The notes beneath the pieces were generated by a model that saw only the letters and a list, made by a program, of their open reading frames with translations, had not been told where the DNA came from and did not search any database. This document shows, piece after piece, positions 45,384 to 54,788 of a stretch of DNA of 64,000 bases (position 1 is the stretch's first letter; every line of letters begins with the position of its first letter). Origin of the DNA: Lachnospiraceae bacterium A2. Its GTDB lineage: Bacteria; Bacillota; Clostridia; Lachnospirales; Lachnospiraceae. The translations under genes were made by a program, and so were the position numbers. The stretch covers positions 773,358-837,357 of the forward strand of contig KE159636.1 in assembly GCA_000403315.2 (NCBI GenBank), written 5' to 3'.

Positions 45384-45549
45384 CTAGAGCGTGTTTGAAA
45401 ATTCATTCCCACAATTTTCCGCCCCATTTTCCACCAGATTTTATGCTGAATTTCGTCAATGTAGCCCACTACACCTCCCAAATCCAGCATAAAACCTGAT
45501 GCAAACTGGGACAAAATCTTGCAGAAAGCAATTTTCAAACACGCTCTAG
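45384..45549. repeat. MITE-like element with 20-bp perfect terminal inverted repeats
   Basis: CTAGAGCGTGTTTGAAAATT at 45384-45403 and its exact reverse complement at 45530-45549 bound 166 bp. The interior also folds back on itself (AGATTTTATGCTG against CAGCATAAAACCT). No coding capacity. Probably a non-autonomous transposable element, possibly with a CTAG or TA target. Confidence 0.75.
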
Positions 45550-45666
45550 GTTCCAGCTGATCGGCAGCATTTTTCTGGGCAATACCAGATTGGATATTAA
45601 AATAAATCAAGAAAACTGATTAAAATTATCACTATACAATTCCAGTAATCTGTGTTAAGATAAAAC

Positions 45667-46130
45667 CCGTGAAAAGCATAGAAAAGGAAGAGTAGCTGTA
45701 AAGGAACTTACAGAGAGCCATTGGCGGTGGAAAATGGCAGTGGCAATACAGTGAACTGGCCTTGGAGCTTCCGGCTGAACCGTGCGCCCTCCATCCATAA
45801 GGCGGCAGGGCAGGAACCCTAAAATACACTGATGCAGCCTGTGGTTACAGGCATGTAGGCCTTGGCGGCAGCATCATGGCAGATATGCAGCGATAAGCTG
45901 CCTGCTGTTATGGGCATGCAGTAGGAATGGGTGTTATTTTTCACATTGCTATGTGGAAATTGGGTTCGGAAAGCAGGCAGTAAGCCCGGACGGGTTCTCC
46001 CGTTACAGAGATAGGCATGGAAGTGCCGATAAGTGCATGTGGAAACATGAAGCAGAGTGGTACCGCGCAGGATGTAATATCTTTCGTCTCTATTGTCCCT
46101 TGGGGGATGGTAGATATGGGAGATTTTTTA
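45667..46130 (+). ncRNA. T-box leader of leuA, leucine specifier
   Basis: Stem I features (GAAGAGTAG, CAGAGAG, GGTGGAAAATGGCAG), a probable CTG leucine specifier at 45756-45758 in GTGAACTGGCCTTGGAGC, and the T-box core AGAGTGGTACCGCGC at 46054-46068. A terminator-type hairpin with a T-run (about 46086-46132) follows. Uncharged leucyl-tRNA should promote readthrough into the LeuA gene. Confidence 0.88.
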
Positions 46131-46159
46131 CTTTATAAGAAAACATTGGAGGATGGAAT

Positions 46160-48163
46160 ATGAAAAATTTTGAGAAATACGAAAGGCAGTATTTTATGCC
46201 CCCGGAAGTTACCTATGACTGGGTAAAAAAAGAGTACATTACCGCACCGCCCATTTGGTGCAGCGTAGATTTGCGGGATGGGAACCAGGCTTTGGTGGAG
46301 CCTATGAGCCTGGAGGAAAAGCTGGAATTTTTCCAGCTTCTGGTAGATGTGGGGTTTAAGGAAATTGAGGTTGGGTTCCCGGCGGCGTCTGAAACGGAGT
46401 ATAATTTCATGCGCGCACTGATTGAACGGGATATGATACCAGACGACGTAACCGTGCAGGTATTGACCCAGGCAAGGGAGCACATCATCCGCAAAACCTT
46501 TGAAGCCGTAAAAGGGGCGCCCCATGCGGTGGTGCACCTTTATAATTCTACATCTTTGGCACAGCGGGAGCAGGTGTTTAAAAAAAGCAAGGGGGAAATC
46601 CTTGAAATTGCCGTGGAGGGCGCAAAATTGCTGAAAAAGCTGGCAGAGGAAACAGAAGGCAGCTTTACGTTTGAATACAGCCCCGAAAGCTTTTCCGGCA
46701 CGGAGATAGACTATGCGCTGGAAGTATGTAATGCTGTCCTTGACGTGTGGCAGCCTGCGCCGGGGCAGAAAGCCATTATCAACCTCCCGACCACGGTGGA
46801 AAATGCCATGCCCCATATTTTTGCAGGGCAGGTGGAATATATGAGCAAGCATATGAAATACCGGGAAAATGTAGTGCTTTCCCTCCATCCCCACAATGAC
46901 CGGGGCGTAGGCATCTGCGATGCGGAATTCGGCATTTTGGCCGGGGCAGACCGGATTGAAGGCACATTGTTTGGAAATGGGGAACGTACCGGGAATGTAG
47001 ATATCGTGACCCTTGCCATGAATATGTTTTCCCATGGGGTTGACCCAAAACTGGATTTTACCAATATGTCAAGGATTGCGGAAACTTATGAACGCTGCAC
47101 CCGTATGCAGGTTTCCCCAAGGCAGCCCTATGCAGGGGAGTTGGTGTTTACCGCATTTTCCGGTTCCCACCAGGATGCGATCGCCAAAGGGATGGCCTGC
47201 CGGGAGCAGAAGCCAGATGGGGCATGGACGGTGCCTTACCTGCCCATTGACCCCAGGGATGTGGGGCGCACTTATGATTCCGATGTCATCCGTATCAACA
47301 GCCAGTCCGGGAAAGGCGGGGTGGGCTATATTTTAAAACAGAATTACGGCATCACAATCCCGGATCAAATGAAGGAAGAAGTAGGCTATATGGTAAAAGG
47401 CGTGTCCGACCACCAGCATATGGAGCTTTCCCCCGCCCGGGTATATGAAATTTTTGAGGAACATTATGTGGGGAATATGCCCCATTTCCAGATCCCAGAA
47501 TGCCATTTCCGGCAGAAAAATGGGATGCTGGCAGAAGTTACCGTCCATCATGGCGGCAAAAAACGCAACGTGACAGGAAATGGGAATGGACGCCTTGACG
47601 CGGTGAGCAACGCATTAAAGCAATATTTTAATATCAGCTATGAACTGTCCGTTTACGAAGAACACTCATTGTCCCGGGGTTCCTCGGCAAAAGCAGTGTC
47701 CTATGTGGGGATTTCCTGCAACCAAACCTTGTACTGGGGCGTAGGAATTGATGAAGATATTATCAAATCCTCCATTGAGGCTCTTTGCGTAGCAGTCAAT
47801 AAGCTGGAGCAAATCCAGCAGGCTGGCCAAGGCCGTGACGAACGGCTGAATGAAATTATGAATTATATCCAAGAGCACTACTTGACAGTGACCTTGGATG
47901 AACTGGCAGGGCACATGCATCTGTCCAAGCCCTACCTTTCCAAATATATCCGGGAGAAATCTGGAAAAACTTTTGGCGACATCGTGAAAAATGTCCGCCT
48001 GAAAAAAGCCCGTACGCTGCTGAAAACGAAAAATATGACGGTGGAAAATATTGCCGACAGCGTAGGCTACCAGAATGTGGAGCATTTCAACCGCCTGTTT
48101 AAAAAAAGGTATGGGATAACCCCAGTGCAGTACCGCAATAAAGAACAGGGCATGGAACCATAA
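46160..48163 (+). CDS. leuA: 2-isopropylmalate synthase fused to an AraC-type HTH domain
   Basis: First step of leucine synthesis: acetyl-CoA plus 2-oxoisovalerate. Residues 1-555 are a complete LeuA of the long type: [15 protein letters not shown] active site, HPHNDRG metal site, NGERTGNVD, and the regulatory LeuA-dimer domain about 430-550. Residues 560-660 are an AraC-family double HTH ([48 protein letters not shown]). One reading frame without interruption, no stop or start between. Normal LeuA has no DNA-binding tail. Controlled by the upstream T-box. Confidence 0.92.
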   Translation: MKNFEKYERQYFMPPEVTYDWVKKEYITAPPIWCSVDLRDGNQALVEPMSLEEKLEFFQLLVDVGFKEIEVGFPAASETEYNFMRALIERDMIPDDVTVQVLTQAREHIIRKTFEAVKGAPHAVVHLYNSTSLAQREQVFKKSKGEILEIAVEGAKLLKKLAEETEGSFTFEYSPESFSGTEIDYALEVCNAVLDVWQPAPGQKAIINLPTTVENAMPHIFAGQVEYMSKHMKYRENVVLSLHPHNDRGVGICDAEFGILAGADRIEGTLFGNGERTGNVDIVTLAMNMFSHGVDPKLDFTNMSRIAETYERCTRMQVSPRQPYAGELVFTAFSGSHQDAIAKGMACREQKPDGAWTVPYLPIDPRDVGRTYDSDVIRINSQSGKGGVGYILKQNYGITIPDQMKEEVGYMVKGVSDHQHMELSPARVYEIFEEHYVGNMPHFQIPECHFRQKNGMLAEVTVHHGGKKRNVTGNGNGRLDAVSNALKQYFNISYELSVYEEHSLSRGSSAKAVSYVGISCNQTLYWGVGIDEDIIKSSIEALCVAVNKLEQIQQAGQGRDERLNEIMNYIQEHYLTVTLDELAGHMHLSKPYLSKYIREKSGKTFGDIVKNVRLKKARTLLKTKNMTVENIADSVGYQNVEHFNRLFKKRYGITPVQYRNKEQGMEP

Positions 48164-48465
48164 AAATAAAAAGTAAAAAACTGGCAGGGGATTGGGATAG
48201 GCCGGGGTACACTAAGTTCCTTTGGCAGTAATCCCAGCCTGCCAGAGTGTTTCATTACCCGTGTTTTTGGGCAATGCCAAGTCTGTTTTGCAACAATTCT
48301 AATGTGGTAAAATATGCTAGCTACCTTGCTTTTTGGGCAATGCCAAGTCTTTTTAGCAGAAATTCCAGTGACAAAGTGTGCTGGCACTTATGCTTTTAGG
48401 AGGGATGCTTGGATAATCTAAGCAGATTTTGTGCATGGTTTAATTTTGTCCATGTTTTGTTTTTG
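48164..48465 (+). other. Intergenic region after leuA with a 21-bp direct repeat
   Basis: No gene. TTTTTGGGCAATGCCAAGTCT occurs at 48264-48284 and again at 48330-48350, and neighbouring bases are also similar. Role unknown. Confidence 0.5.
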
Positions 48466-48501
48466 GGTTAGGGTATCAAAAGCACCTTTGGCAACCTAAT
48501 C
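48466..48501 (+). repeat. Short derivative of the 121-bp palindromic repeat (copy D)
   Basis: GGTTAGGGTATCAAAAGCAC joined to CTTTGGCAACCTAATC: both ends of the family without the centre, like copy A at 7526-7563. Confidence 0.65.
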
Positions 48502-48517
48502 TTTTTATTAAAAAGAG

Positions 48518-48543
48518 GGGGAATATTGGAATTCCCCTTTTTT
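48518..48543 (+). terminator. Intrinsic terminator before guaA
   Basis: GGGGAAT (48518-48524) pairs with ATTCCCC (48531-48537), followed by six T residues. Ends transcription from the leuA side just before the guaA promoter. Confidence 0.85.
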
Positions 48544-48546
48544 CTC

Positions 48547-48575
48547 TTGTAAATTACAGGTTCCTCCGATATAAT
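48547..48575 (+). promoter_or_regulatory. guaA promoter
   Basis: TTGTAA (48547-48552), 17-bp spacer, perfect TATAAT (48570-48575). Predicts a leader of about 160 nucleotides before the start codon. Confidence 0.8.
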
Positions 48576-48581
48576 GGGGAA

Positions 48582-48740
48582 AAGAAGATACTATTGAGGT
48601 TCCACGCTGGCTGGTTAAGGCTGCCTGAAACGGCAGAGCAGGGATTTGGAAAATATTTCCCTAAAATATAGTCTAGGCTCTGGATATGCGTGGGAATGGT
48701 TTCCATTTACGAAAGAAAGTAGATACAGGAGGGAAAAGTT
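48582..48740 (+). ncRNA. Structured 5' leader of guaA, class unknown
   Basis: Long-range pairing TTCCACGC (48600-48607) with GCGTGGGAA (48688-48696) encloses two hairpins: CTGCC/GGCAG (48621-48636) and AGGGA/TCCCT (48640-48662). The distal GGAATGG/CCATT hairpin and ribosome site follow. It does not match the purine riboswitch or other class I can recall. Confidence 0.4.
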
Positions 48741-50282
48741 TTGGATAGAGAAACCGTAATTGTCCTTGATTTCGGCGGGCAGTATAATCAATTGATTGCC
48801 CGGCGCGTGAGGGAGTGCAATGTGTACTGTGAGGTAAGGCCATATACGATGGATTTGGCTGAGATAACTGCCATGGCTCCCAAAGGGATTATTTTTACTG
48901 GGGGGCCAAACAGCGCTTATGGGGAATCATCCCCCCGCTGCCCAAAGGAAATTTTTGAACTGGGGATTCCGATTCTGGGAATTTGTTATGGTTCCCAAGT
49001 AATGGCCCATCTGCTGGGCGGGACGGTGGAAACTGCCCCTATCAGCGAATACGGCCACACAGAGGTGGAAGTGGATACCACAGATGCTATGTTTGAGGGC
49101 GTGTCCCCCAAAAGCATTTGCTGGATGAGCCATACCGATTATATTGCCAAAGTGCCGGAAGGCTTCCATATTACGGCTCATACTTCCGCTTGCCCAGCCG
49201 CTGCAATGTCATCTCCAGAAAAAAAGCTGTATGCCACCCAATTCCACCCAGAGGTAATGCATACCAAAGAAGGCATGAAAATGCTTGCAAATTTCGTCCA
49301 TAACATATGCGGCTGCGCTGGGGACTGGAAAATGGATTCCTTTGTGGAAACTGCTATCCAAAGCCTGCGGAAAAAAATTGGGAATGGCAAGGTGCTCTGC
49401 GCATTGTCCGGCGGCGTGGATTCTTCTGTGGCGGCAGTCCTGCTATCCAAGGCGGTTGGCAAACAGCTGACCTGCGTTTTTGTAGACCATGGCCTGCTCC
49501 GTAAAAATGAAGGGGATGAGGTGGAAGCAGTGTTTGGGCCGAATGGCGCATATGAACTGAATTTTATCCGGGTCAATGCGCAGCAGAGATATTATGGAAA
49601 ATTAAAAGGCATTACTGAGCCGGAGGAAAAACGTAAAATTATTGGCGCAGAATTTATCCGCGTGTTTGAAGAAGAAGCTAAAAAAATCGGCGCTGTGGAC
49701 TTCCTAGTGCAGGGAACTATTTATCCTGATGTTATCGAATCCGGACTTGGGAAGTCGGCAGTGATTAAATCCCACCATAACGTAGGCGGGCTCCCGGACG
49801 TGGTAGATTTTAAGGAAATCATAGAGCCCCTGCGGATGCTTTTCAAGGACGAAGTGCGTAAAGCCGGCTTGGAGCTTGGCATCCCAGGGCATCTTGTATT
49901 CCGCCAGCCTTTCCCAGGGCCAGGGCTTGGTATCCGCATCATTGGGGAGGTCACGGAAGAAAAAGTAAAGATTGTCCAGGAAGCCGATTACATTTACCGG
50001 GAAGAAATTGCAAAGGCCGGGCTGGATAAAGGGCTGGGGCAGTATTTTGCAGCGCTGACAAATATGCGTTCTGTGGGCGTGATGGGGGACTTCCGCACGT
50101 ACGATTATGCGGTTGCCCTGCGGGCAGTGAATACTAGCGACTTTATGACTGCTGAGGCAGCACAGATTCCTTGGGAGGTACTAAATAAGGTTACGAACCG
50201 GATTGTGAATGAGGTGAAGGGGGTGAACCGGGTGGTTTATGACTGTACTGGGAAGCCGCCAGGGACGATAGAGTTCGAATAG
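48741..50282 (+). CDS. guaA: GMP synthase (glutamine-hydrolysing)
   Basis: Converts XMP to GMP. N-terminal glutaminase domain (1-190) with the Cys nucleophile in GICYGSQ and QFHPEV; ATP-pyrophosphatase PP-loop [10 protein letters not shown]-terminal dimerisation domain. 513 residues, normal. TTG start with AGGAGGG upstream. The 3' end of guaA is a known integration site for genomic islands, and an integrase lies directly downstream. Confidence 0.96.
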   Translation: MDRETVIVLDFGGQYNQLIARRVRECNVYCEVRPYTMDLAEITAMAPKGIIFTGGPNSAYGESSPRCPKEIFELGIPILGICYGSQVMAHLLGGTVETAPISEYGHTEVEVDTTDAMFEGVSPKSICWMSHTDYIAKVPEGFHITAHTSACPAAAMSSPEKKLYATQFHPEVMHTKEGMKMLANFVHNICGCAGDWKMDSFVETAIQSLRKKIGNGKVLCALSGGVDSSVAAVLLSKAVGKQLTCVFVDHGLLRKNEGDEVEAVFGPNGAYELNFIRVNAQQRYYGKLKGITEPEEKRKIIGAEFIRVFEEEAKKIGAVDFLVQGTIYPDVIESGLGKSAVIKSHHNVGGLPDVVDFKEIIEPLRMLFKDEVRKAGLELGIPGHLVFRQPFPGPGLGIRIIGEVTEEKVKIVQEADYIYREEIAKAGLDKGLGQYFAALTNMRSVGVMGDFRTYDYAVALRAVNTSDFMTAEAAQIPWEVLNKVTNRIVNEVKGVNRVVYDCTGKPPGTIEFE

Positions 50283-50424
50283 TAGCTACAAGTCTGGGAA
50301 GCCTTATAAACAGGGCGTTCCCGGGCTTTCCTTTTTGCTCTGCTACTATTTTGCTACTAAACGCAACTACTCTGTTCCGCATCATTTTATTGTAGCTTGC
50401 ATTTTCCAAACAATATTTGGAAAA
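50262..50424. other. guaA 3' end and left end of the second element (attL region)
   Basis: Junction between guaA and the integrase gene. The precise core cannot be fixed because the right end is outside the window. Direct repeats GCTACTA at 50342-50348 and 50353-50359 (11-bp period) look like integrase arm-binding sites. A GGAAGCC/GGCTTTCC hairpin with a T-run near 50297-50336 may terminate guaA. Confidence 0.55.
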
Positions 50425-51693
50425 TTAAATAACTTTTCTTTGGGGCATAGGGATAACTTTTCCCAGTGCTGTTTCCTTTGGCAGTGGCGCCGGTCCGTAT
50501 GGAAGTCCTGTATTGGCGCATACTGTATCTGAAGCAGCTAAACTGTCAAATGTGCCATCATCATAGGAAATTCCCATAGTTTCAAGTAAAGGGTTACTCG
50601 TTGGCGGCTCCGGTGTCGGTGTAACACCAACGGTTGCCGCAAGCTGTTCCAGATTGCTGACAAGTTCCTGCTGTTTGTGCGGAAACAGATGCGAGTAGGT
50701 ATTCAGTGTTGTGGATACCTTTTCATGTCCTAGTCTGTCAGCGAGGATAAGTGCGTCACAGCCCTGATTAATAAGTAAACTGGCGTGCGAGTGGCGGATG
50801 TCATGAATTCGTATCCGCTTAACGCCTGTTTTCTTACAGCCCCGCTCCATCTCATGGGAGAGAAAGTGCTTGGTAGCTGGGAACAGTCTTTCGTTAGTGT
50901 CAAGCATATATCTGGTATTGATAAAGTCCTGCAGCTCCTGACACAGAAAATCGGGAATTGGAATTTTCCGCCTGCTTTTCTTTGTCTTAGGCGGAGTGGT
51001 GATATCCTTTCCGTTCAGACGCTGATACGTTTTGTTGATATCAATCTGTTTTGTCATGAGATTGATATCGGCAGCGGTAAGCGCCAGCAATTCTCCTTCT
51101 CGCATTCCTGTCCAGTAGAGTACCTGAAAGCAGATATAGGAAAGTGGCTTGTCCTTGATGCCCTCACGAAATGCGGTATACTCATCATAGGTCCAATAAT
51201 CCATTTCCTCAGCTTTTGCCTGTCCCATGCTTCCAGCCTGACCACAGGGATTCGTATTTAAATCATAGAAGCGTTTTGCGTAGTTGATGATACAGGTAAG
51301 CTGATTGTTGATGGTCTTTAGATAAGTTTTGGAATAACCATTTGGGGAATTCATCAGCTGATTCTGCCACCTGCGTACATCCGAAGCCTTAATCTCATTG
51401 ATTGGCTTGCTGCCAAAGAATGGGAGAATATGTGTTTCGTAAATATGCTTCTTGGTCAGAATGGTTGACTGCTTGAGCCTTGCAGCCATATCTTCTATAT
51501 AAAGTTCGTAGAGATTCTGAAAAGTCATATCTGGGTTAGCGGACTGTCTTTCAAGAAAATCCCTTTCGTATGCCAGGGCTTCCTTTTTGGTGGCGAAACC
51601 CCGTTTCCACTTCTGCCGGTTGTTGCCCTGCCAGTCCGTATAGTAGAACTTGCAGAACCATTTACCAGTCTTATTATCTTTGTAAGCTGGCAT
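50425..51693 (-). CDS. int: Tyrosine integrase (Tn916 Int-like)
   Basis: 422 residues. Three-part integrase: N-terminal arm-binding domain (GKWFCKFYYTDWQGNNRQKWK), SAM-like core-binding domain (about 60-165), and catalytic domain with Arg in TGMREGELLALT, HxxR in HDIRHSHASLL, His in RLGHEKVSTT and Tyr in LNTYSHLF. Start at 51693 is chosen for AAAGGAGA upstream; a frame 30 codons longer lacks one. About 40 residues follow the catalytic tyrosine. Confidence 0.93.
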   Translation of the reverse strand: MPAYKDNKTGKWFCKFYYTDWQGNNRQKWKRGFATKKEALAYERDFLERQSANPDMTFQNLYELYIEDMAARLKQSTILTKKHIYETHILPFFGSKPINEIKASDVRRWQNQLMNSPNGYSKTYLKTINNQLTCIINYAKRFYDLNTNPCGQAGSMGQAKAEEMDYWTYDEYTAFREGIKDKPLSYICFQVLYWTGMREGELLALTAADINLMTKQIDINKTYQRLNGKDITTPPKTKKSRRKIPIPDFLCQELQDFINTRYMLDTNERLFPATKHFLSHEMERGCKKTGVKRIRIHDIRHSHASLLINQGCDALILADRLGHEKVSTTLNTYSHLFPHKQQELVSNLEQLAATVGVTPTPEPPTSNPLLETMGISYDDGTFDSLAASDTVCANTGLPYGPAPLPKETALGKVIPMPQRKVI

Positions 51694-51839
51694 AAATATC
51701 ATCTCCTTTGCTAAAGTGTAGTAATCCTCAGAGTGAAATGCAAAATCACTTATTTGTTGTATTGCTCTGAAGCTGAACCACAAGACTGTGGTGTGTACTG
51801 CACCTGTTCAGAAAATTGAGATTTCAGGTGCATTTATCC

Positions 51840-51952
51840 AAAGGCTATGATATAATCTACTTGTCTAGGGTGATTACAAAGCCTTTTGGGTAAAATCACT
51901 TATAAAATTTCGGCATCATTCCTTTTACAGAAGGTGGGTGCCGATTTTTTTC
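51840..51952 (+). ncRNA. Possible short transcript opposite int and the Xre gene
   Basis: TATAAT at 51851-51856 without a good -35, then about 60 bases, then a terminator (CGGCA at 51911 with TGCCG at 51939, CCTT/AAGG inside, seven T residues). Both neighbouring genes are on the other strand, so the terminator has no obvious protein gene to serve. No homology known. Confidence 0.35.
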
Positions 51953-51962
51953 TTATATTTTG

Positions 51963-52646
51963 TTATTTGTTATTGTCCGGTTCTTCACGGGTGGAAACAA
52001 TCTGAATAGTAGAATAATCTACTTTCTTTTGTTTTCCCTTTGCTTTTCTGCTTTTAGCTCTCTGTGAGATGAAATCAGAAAAGTAACTGTCGGAATAATA
52101 TTCTAAAGTTTCCCTTTTCCATGTTTCAAACTGTTCCTGATTGATGGAGCCGCTTTGCAGGGCGGCAAGTTTATTCATCCAGTTTTCCATAAAGAGACAG
52201 AAGTCCGCATTATAGGTTCCGTTTCCTTTGCCATTAACCATAAGGGCGGAAGTCCAGTCAGGACTTTCCGGCGGTTTGGCACAGGTAAGCTGGAATGCAA
52301 TATCTTTAATCTCTGTTATGGTAAATAAAGCGTTGATAACATCTGACAGGGTATGGAAACGACAGGCTGGAAATTCATTCTCTGAGGATACAATCCCTAT
52401 CTCGTCTGTCTTGGCTTCCAAAAGCTCTTGCCATGGAATTTCCAGTTCATCTGCCACAAGTTTGATTAAATCTATTTTCATGGTAATTTCACCGGATTCA
52501 TATTTCTGAATAGTACGCTCTGATTTTCCTAACCTTTCGGCAAATTCTTTTTGCGTAATCTTTAACTGCCTGCGGCGTTTCTTGATTGCATTACCGATCT
52601 CATCGGCAGTATACATGGCAAAACGCTGGTCATCTGATAAAGCCAT
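51963..52646 (-). CDS. Xre-family repressor of the guaA element
   Basis: 227 residues. N-terminal HTH (about 14-70: IKKRRRQLKITQKEFAERLGKSERTIQKYESG) and a C-terminal region of unknown type with basic tail (RAKSRKAKGKQKK). AAGGAAGG precedes the ATG. Divergent from the excisionase-like gene; the intervening region has paired GTGCGTATTTTT and AAATACGCAC sites that are likely operators. Confidence 0.85.
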   Translation of the reverse strand: MALSDDQRFAMYTADEIGNAIKKRRRQLKITQKEFAERLGKSERTIQKYESGEITMKIDLIKLVADELEIPWQELLEAKTDEIGIVSSENEFPACRFHTLSDVINALFTITEIKDIAFQLTCAKPPESPDWTSALMVNGKGNGTYNADFCLFMENWMNKLAALQSGSINQEQFETWKRETLEYYSDSYFSDFISQRAKSRKAKGKQKKVDYSTIQIVSTREEPDNNK

Positions 52647-52921
52647 GATTTCACCTTCCTTATATCAATATTCATAATAGTTTATTTGATTCGGATTTTG
52701 CGTAAAAAATCAAAATACGCACTAAAAATCAAATGATTTATAATAATATAAATACTATAACACATATTAAAACGAATTACAAGTGCGTATTTTTGAAAAA
52801 TTACATTGACATTTTATGAAAGATATATTATGATTTAATACGAACTAGAAATGCGGATATAAAATAATAAAAGGTTTAAATCCGTATTAATAATAGTAAT
52901 TTCGAAGGGGGGAGGGGATTT
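52647..52921 (+). promoter_or_regulatory. Divergent control region with promoter and inverted operators
   Basis: Plus-strand promoter TTGACA (52806-52811) and TATGAT (52829-52834), 17 bp apart. Inverted sites AAATACGCAC (near 52713) and GTGCGTATTT (near 52781), and a related GATTCGGATTTTGCGT near 52689. Very AT-rich. Fits a repressor-controlled switch between the Xre gene and the excision/partition operon. Confidence 0.6.
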
Positions 52922-53200
52922 GTGATAAGCACTAAGGAAGCATTTATTGATGCAAAAGAAATTAGCCGGATTCTGGGTGTTGGTATGACAAAGGCATATG
53001 CAGTCATTAAGGCATACAATGCTGAGCTGGATGCGCAGGGGTATTATACCATGCGTGGGAAATGCCCGCGTAAATACTTCGAGCAGAAGATTTACGGATA
53101 TGCGGATTATTACAATCCGGATGATGACCTGACAAGAAAAGCCGGTATGGCGGCGGAGAAATGCCACTGTCAGGCAAAGGAAAAAGTCCAATCCGGTTAG
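52922..53200 (+). CDS. xis: Excisionase-like small HTH protein
   Basis: 92 residues, GTG start after GGGGGGAGGGG. The N-terminal part DAKEISRILGVGMTKAYAVIKAYNAELDAQG is a winged-helix/MerR-like fold seen in Tn916-type excisionases; the rest is charged with two cysteines and histidine (KCHC). Position and promoter fit an Xis regulated by the divergent repressor, though it might only be a regulator. Confidence 0.65.
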   Translation: MISTKEAFIDAKEISRILGVGMTKAYAVIKAYNAELDAQGYYTMRGKCPRKYFEQKIYGYADYYNPDDDLTRKAGMAAEKCHCQAKEKVQSG

Positions 53201-53359
53201 GAAAGGACCTTGGTTGCAAAGCCAAAGCTTCGCTATGTATCTCGCAAATACATTATAGCAAAAGGTTTTGGCTCCTGCAATCAAAAAGTAAGGCAACGAG
53301 GTAAAATTCTCTGTCTGCCTGAATGCTTGCATTTTATTAGCAAAATAAGGAGGATTTGT

Positions 53360-54280
53360 ATGTACTTGGAAGAACAGAAACTTTTGTTATGCGGTATTGA
53401 TCATGGATTTTTCACCATGAAAACCGCTCATTTTGTATTTGAAAACGGTGTAAAAGAACTAGGCGGTGAGGCTTCGCTTTTGACCAACACTATGTTTTTT
53501 AATGAGAGGTATTTCAAAGTTGGTGAGGGCAGGCTTCCCCTAAAGGATACCAAGGTTGAAGATGGAGATTATTTCTTATTAACACTGGCAGCCATTGCCA
53601 GAGAGATGGATTATCATGGATTAAGTGATACGGAAGTCTGCATTGCAGCCGGATTGCCATTTACAAGGTTCGGGCAGGAAAAGGCAGAATTTAAGGAGTA
53701 CCTGAATCCGGGCGATAGGGAATTTCAGTACAACGGTAAGGAGTATCATATCAATTGCAGTGATGTTTTTCTGTATCCACAATGTTATGCTGCCATTGCG
53801 GACAGACTCGGAAAGCTTCCTGCAGAGCTTCTAATTGTGGATATTGGCAGCAAGACGGTTGACATTATTCATACCAGAAAGCATATCCCTGTGGAAAGTG
53901 ACTGTATTACCATTCCGTCGGCGCTGATTCAGTGTATGGCAAATATCAATAACGTGGTTTATCGAAAAACCAACCGCACCCTTACCGAGGAACAGATACA
54001 GCAAGTGATGATGTATGGGAATGCTCCATATTCGGATAAGATGGTGCAGATTGTCAGAGAGGAACTGGCGGTATTTGCAAAGAGAATTGAAGCAGCCTTG
54101 AAAGAGCATGGTTTTGATCCGGAGATGACACCTGTTGTATATGTCGGTGGAGGGGCAGGTGTGATGAAGCGTTTCAGTTCTGTTACAGGTAGACATATCA
54201 TGCACATTGAAGATGTCAAGGCAAATGCCCTGGGATATGAATATCTGGCATACCAGCAATTAAAGCGAAAGTGGTTGTAG
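53360..54280 (+). CDS. ParM/StbA-like actin-family segregation protein
   Basis: 306 residues. Actin-fold features: GIDHGFFTMKTAH (phosphate 1), LIVDIGSKTVDIIHTR (phosphate 2), VYVGGGAGVM (adenosine). Polymerises to push apart plasmid copies. ATG 53360 has AAGGAGG upstream; a longer frame starting at 53210 contains the previous gene's spacer. Actin-like partition proteins are expected on low-copy plasmids and are notable on an integrated element. Confidence 0.85.
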   Translation: MYLEEQKLLLCGIDHGFFTMKTAHFVFENGVKELGGEASLLTNTMFFNERYFKVGEGRLPLKDTKVEDGDYFLLTLAAIAREMDYHGLSDTEVCIAAGLPFTRFGQEKAEFKEYLNPGDREFQYNGKEYHINCSDVFLYPQCYAAIADRLGKLPAELLIVDIGSKTVDIIHTRKHIPVESDCITIPSALIQCMANINNVVYRKTNRTLTEEQIQQVMMYGNAPYSDKMVQIVREELAVFAKRIEAALKEHGFDPEMTPVVYVGGGAGVMKRFSSVTGRHIMHIEDVKANALGYEYLAYQQLKRKWL

Positions 54281-54299
54281 GCGTTAGAGAGGAGGCAGT

Positions 54300-54758
54300 A
54301 TGGCATATGATGACAGTGTGACAGTCAGCTTCCGTCTGAGCTTTAATAAGGAAGAGGACAAAGAAATTTTAAGATTTTTTTCCAGTGAGACTATGAAAAT
54401 TTGCTATGGAGATAAGAGCAAGTTTATAAAAAGTGCGTTGATAAGGGCTGTTCAAGATATAAAACGGAACGAAAATGACAACCGTCTTATTTGTGAAATG
54501 AATACCCAGAGGACTGTGATACAGGAAACGATGACTGGTGAAGCAGACAGGGTTATCAATGCAATAAAGCTGATTGTCAGAGATGAAATGGAAAGGATTA
54601 TAGAGCTACAGATGCCTAAAGGAAAGCAGGCAGCTTTTAAAATGACGGAGCCTGCTGCGGAAGTAGGCACAGAAGATGCCCCGTGTTTTGGAGAAGTTCC
54701 GGAAAGCTCCTGTGAGGATGTGTCAGAGGATGTGATGGCTTTTTTGGCGGATTTGTAG
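54300..54758 (+). CDS. ParR/StbB-like partner of the actin-like protein
   Basis: 152 residues. N-terminal ribbon-helix-helix-like segment (DDSVTVSFRLSFNKEEDKEILRFF) with a basic FIKSALIRAVQDIKRN, then an acidic C-terminal tail (about 115-152). Gene order, spacing of 19 bases and size match the DNA-binding adaptor of type II partition. Assignment rests on context rather than a strong motif. Repeats after the gene could be its centromere. Confidence 0.6.
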   Translation: MAYDDSVTVSFRLSFNKEEDKEILRFFSSETMKICYGDKSKFIKSALIRAVQDIKRNENDNRLICEMNTQRTVIQETMTGEADRVINAIKLIVRDEMERIIELQMPKGKQAAFKMTEPAAEVGTEDAPCFGEVPESSCEDVSEDVMAFLADL

Positions 54759-54788
54759 TAAGACAGGTCAGGAGAAGCTAATACGCTT

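Noticed and set aside
45233..45610. Two opposite short frames within the 166-bp element
   Set aside because: They arise from the element's self-complementary sequence and encode nothing recognisable.
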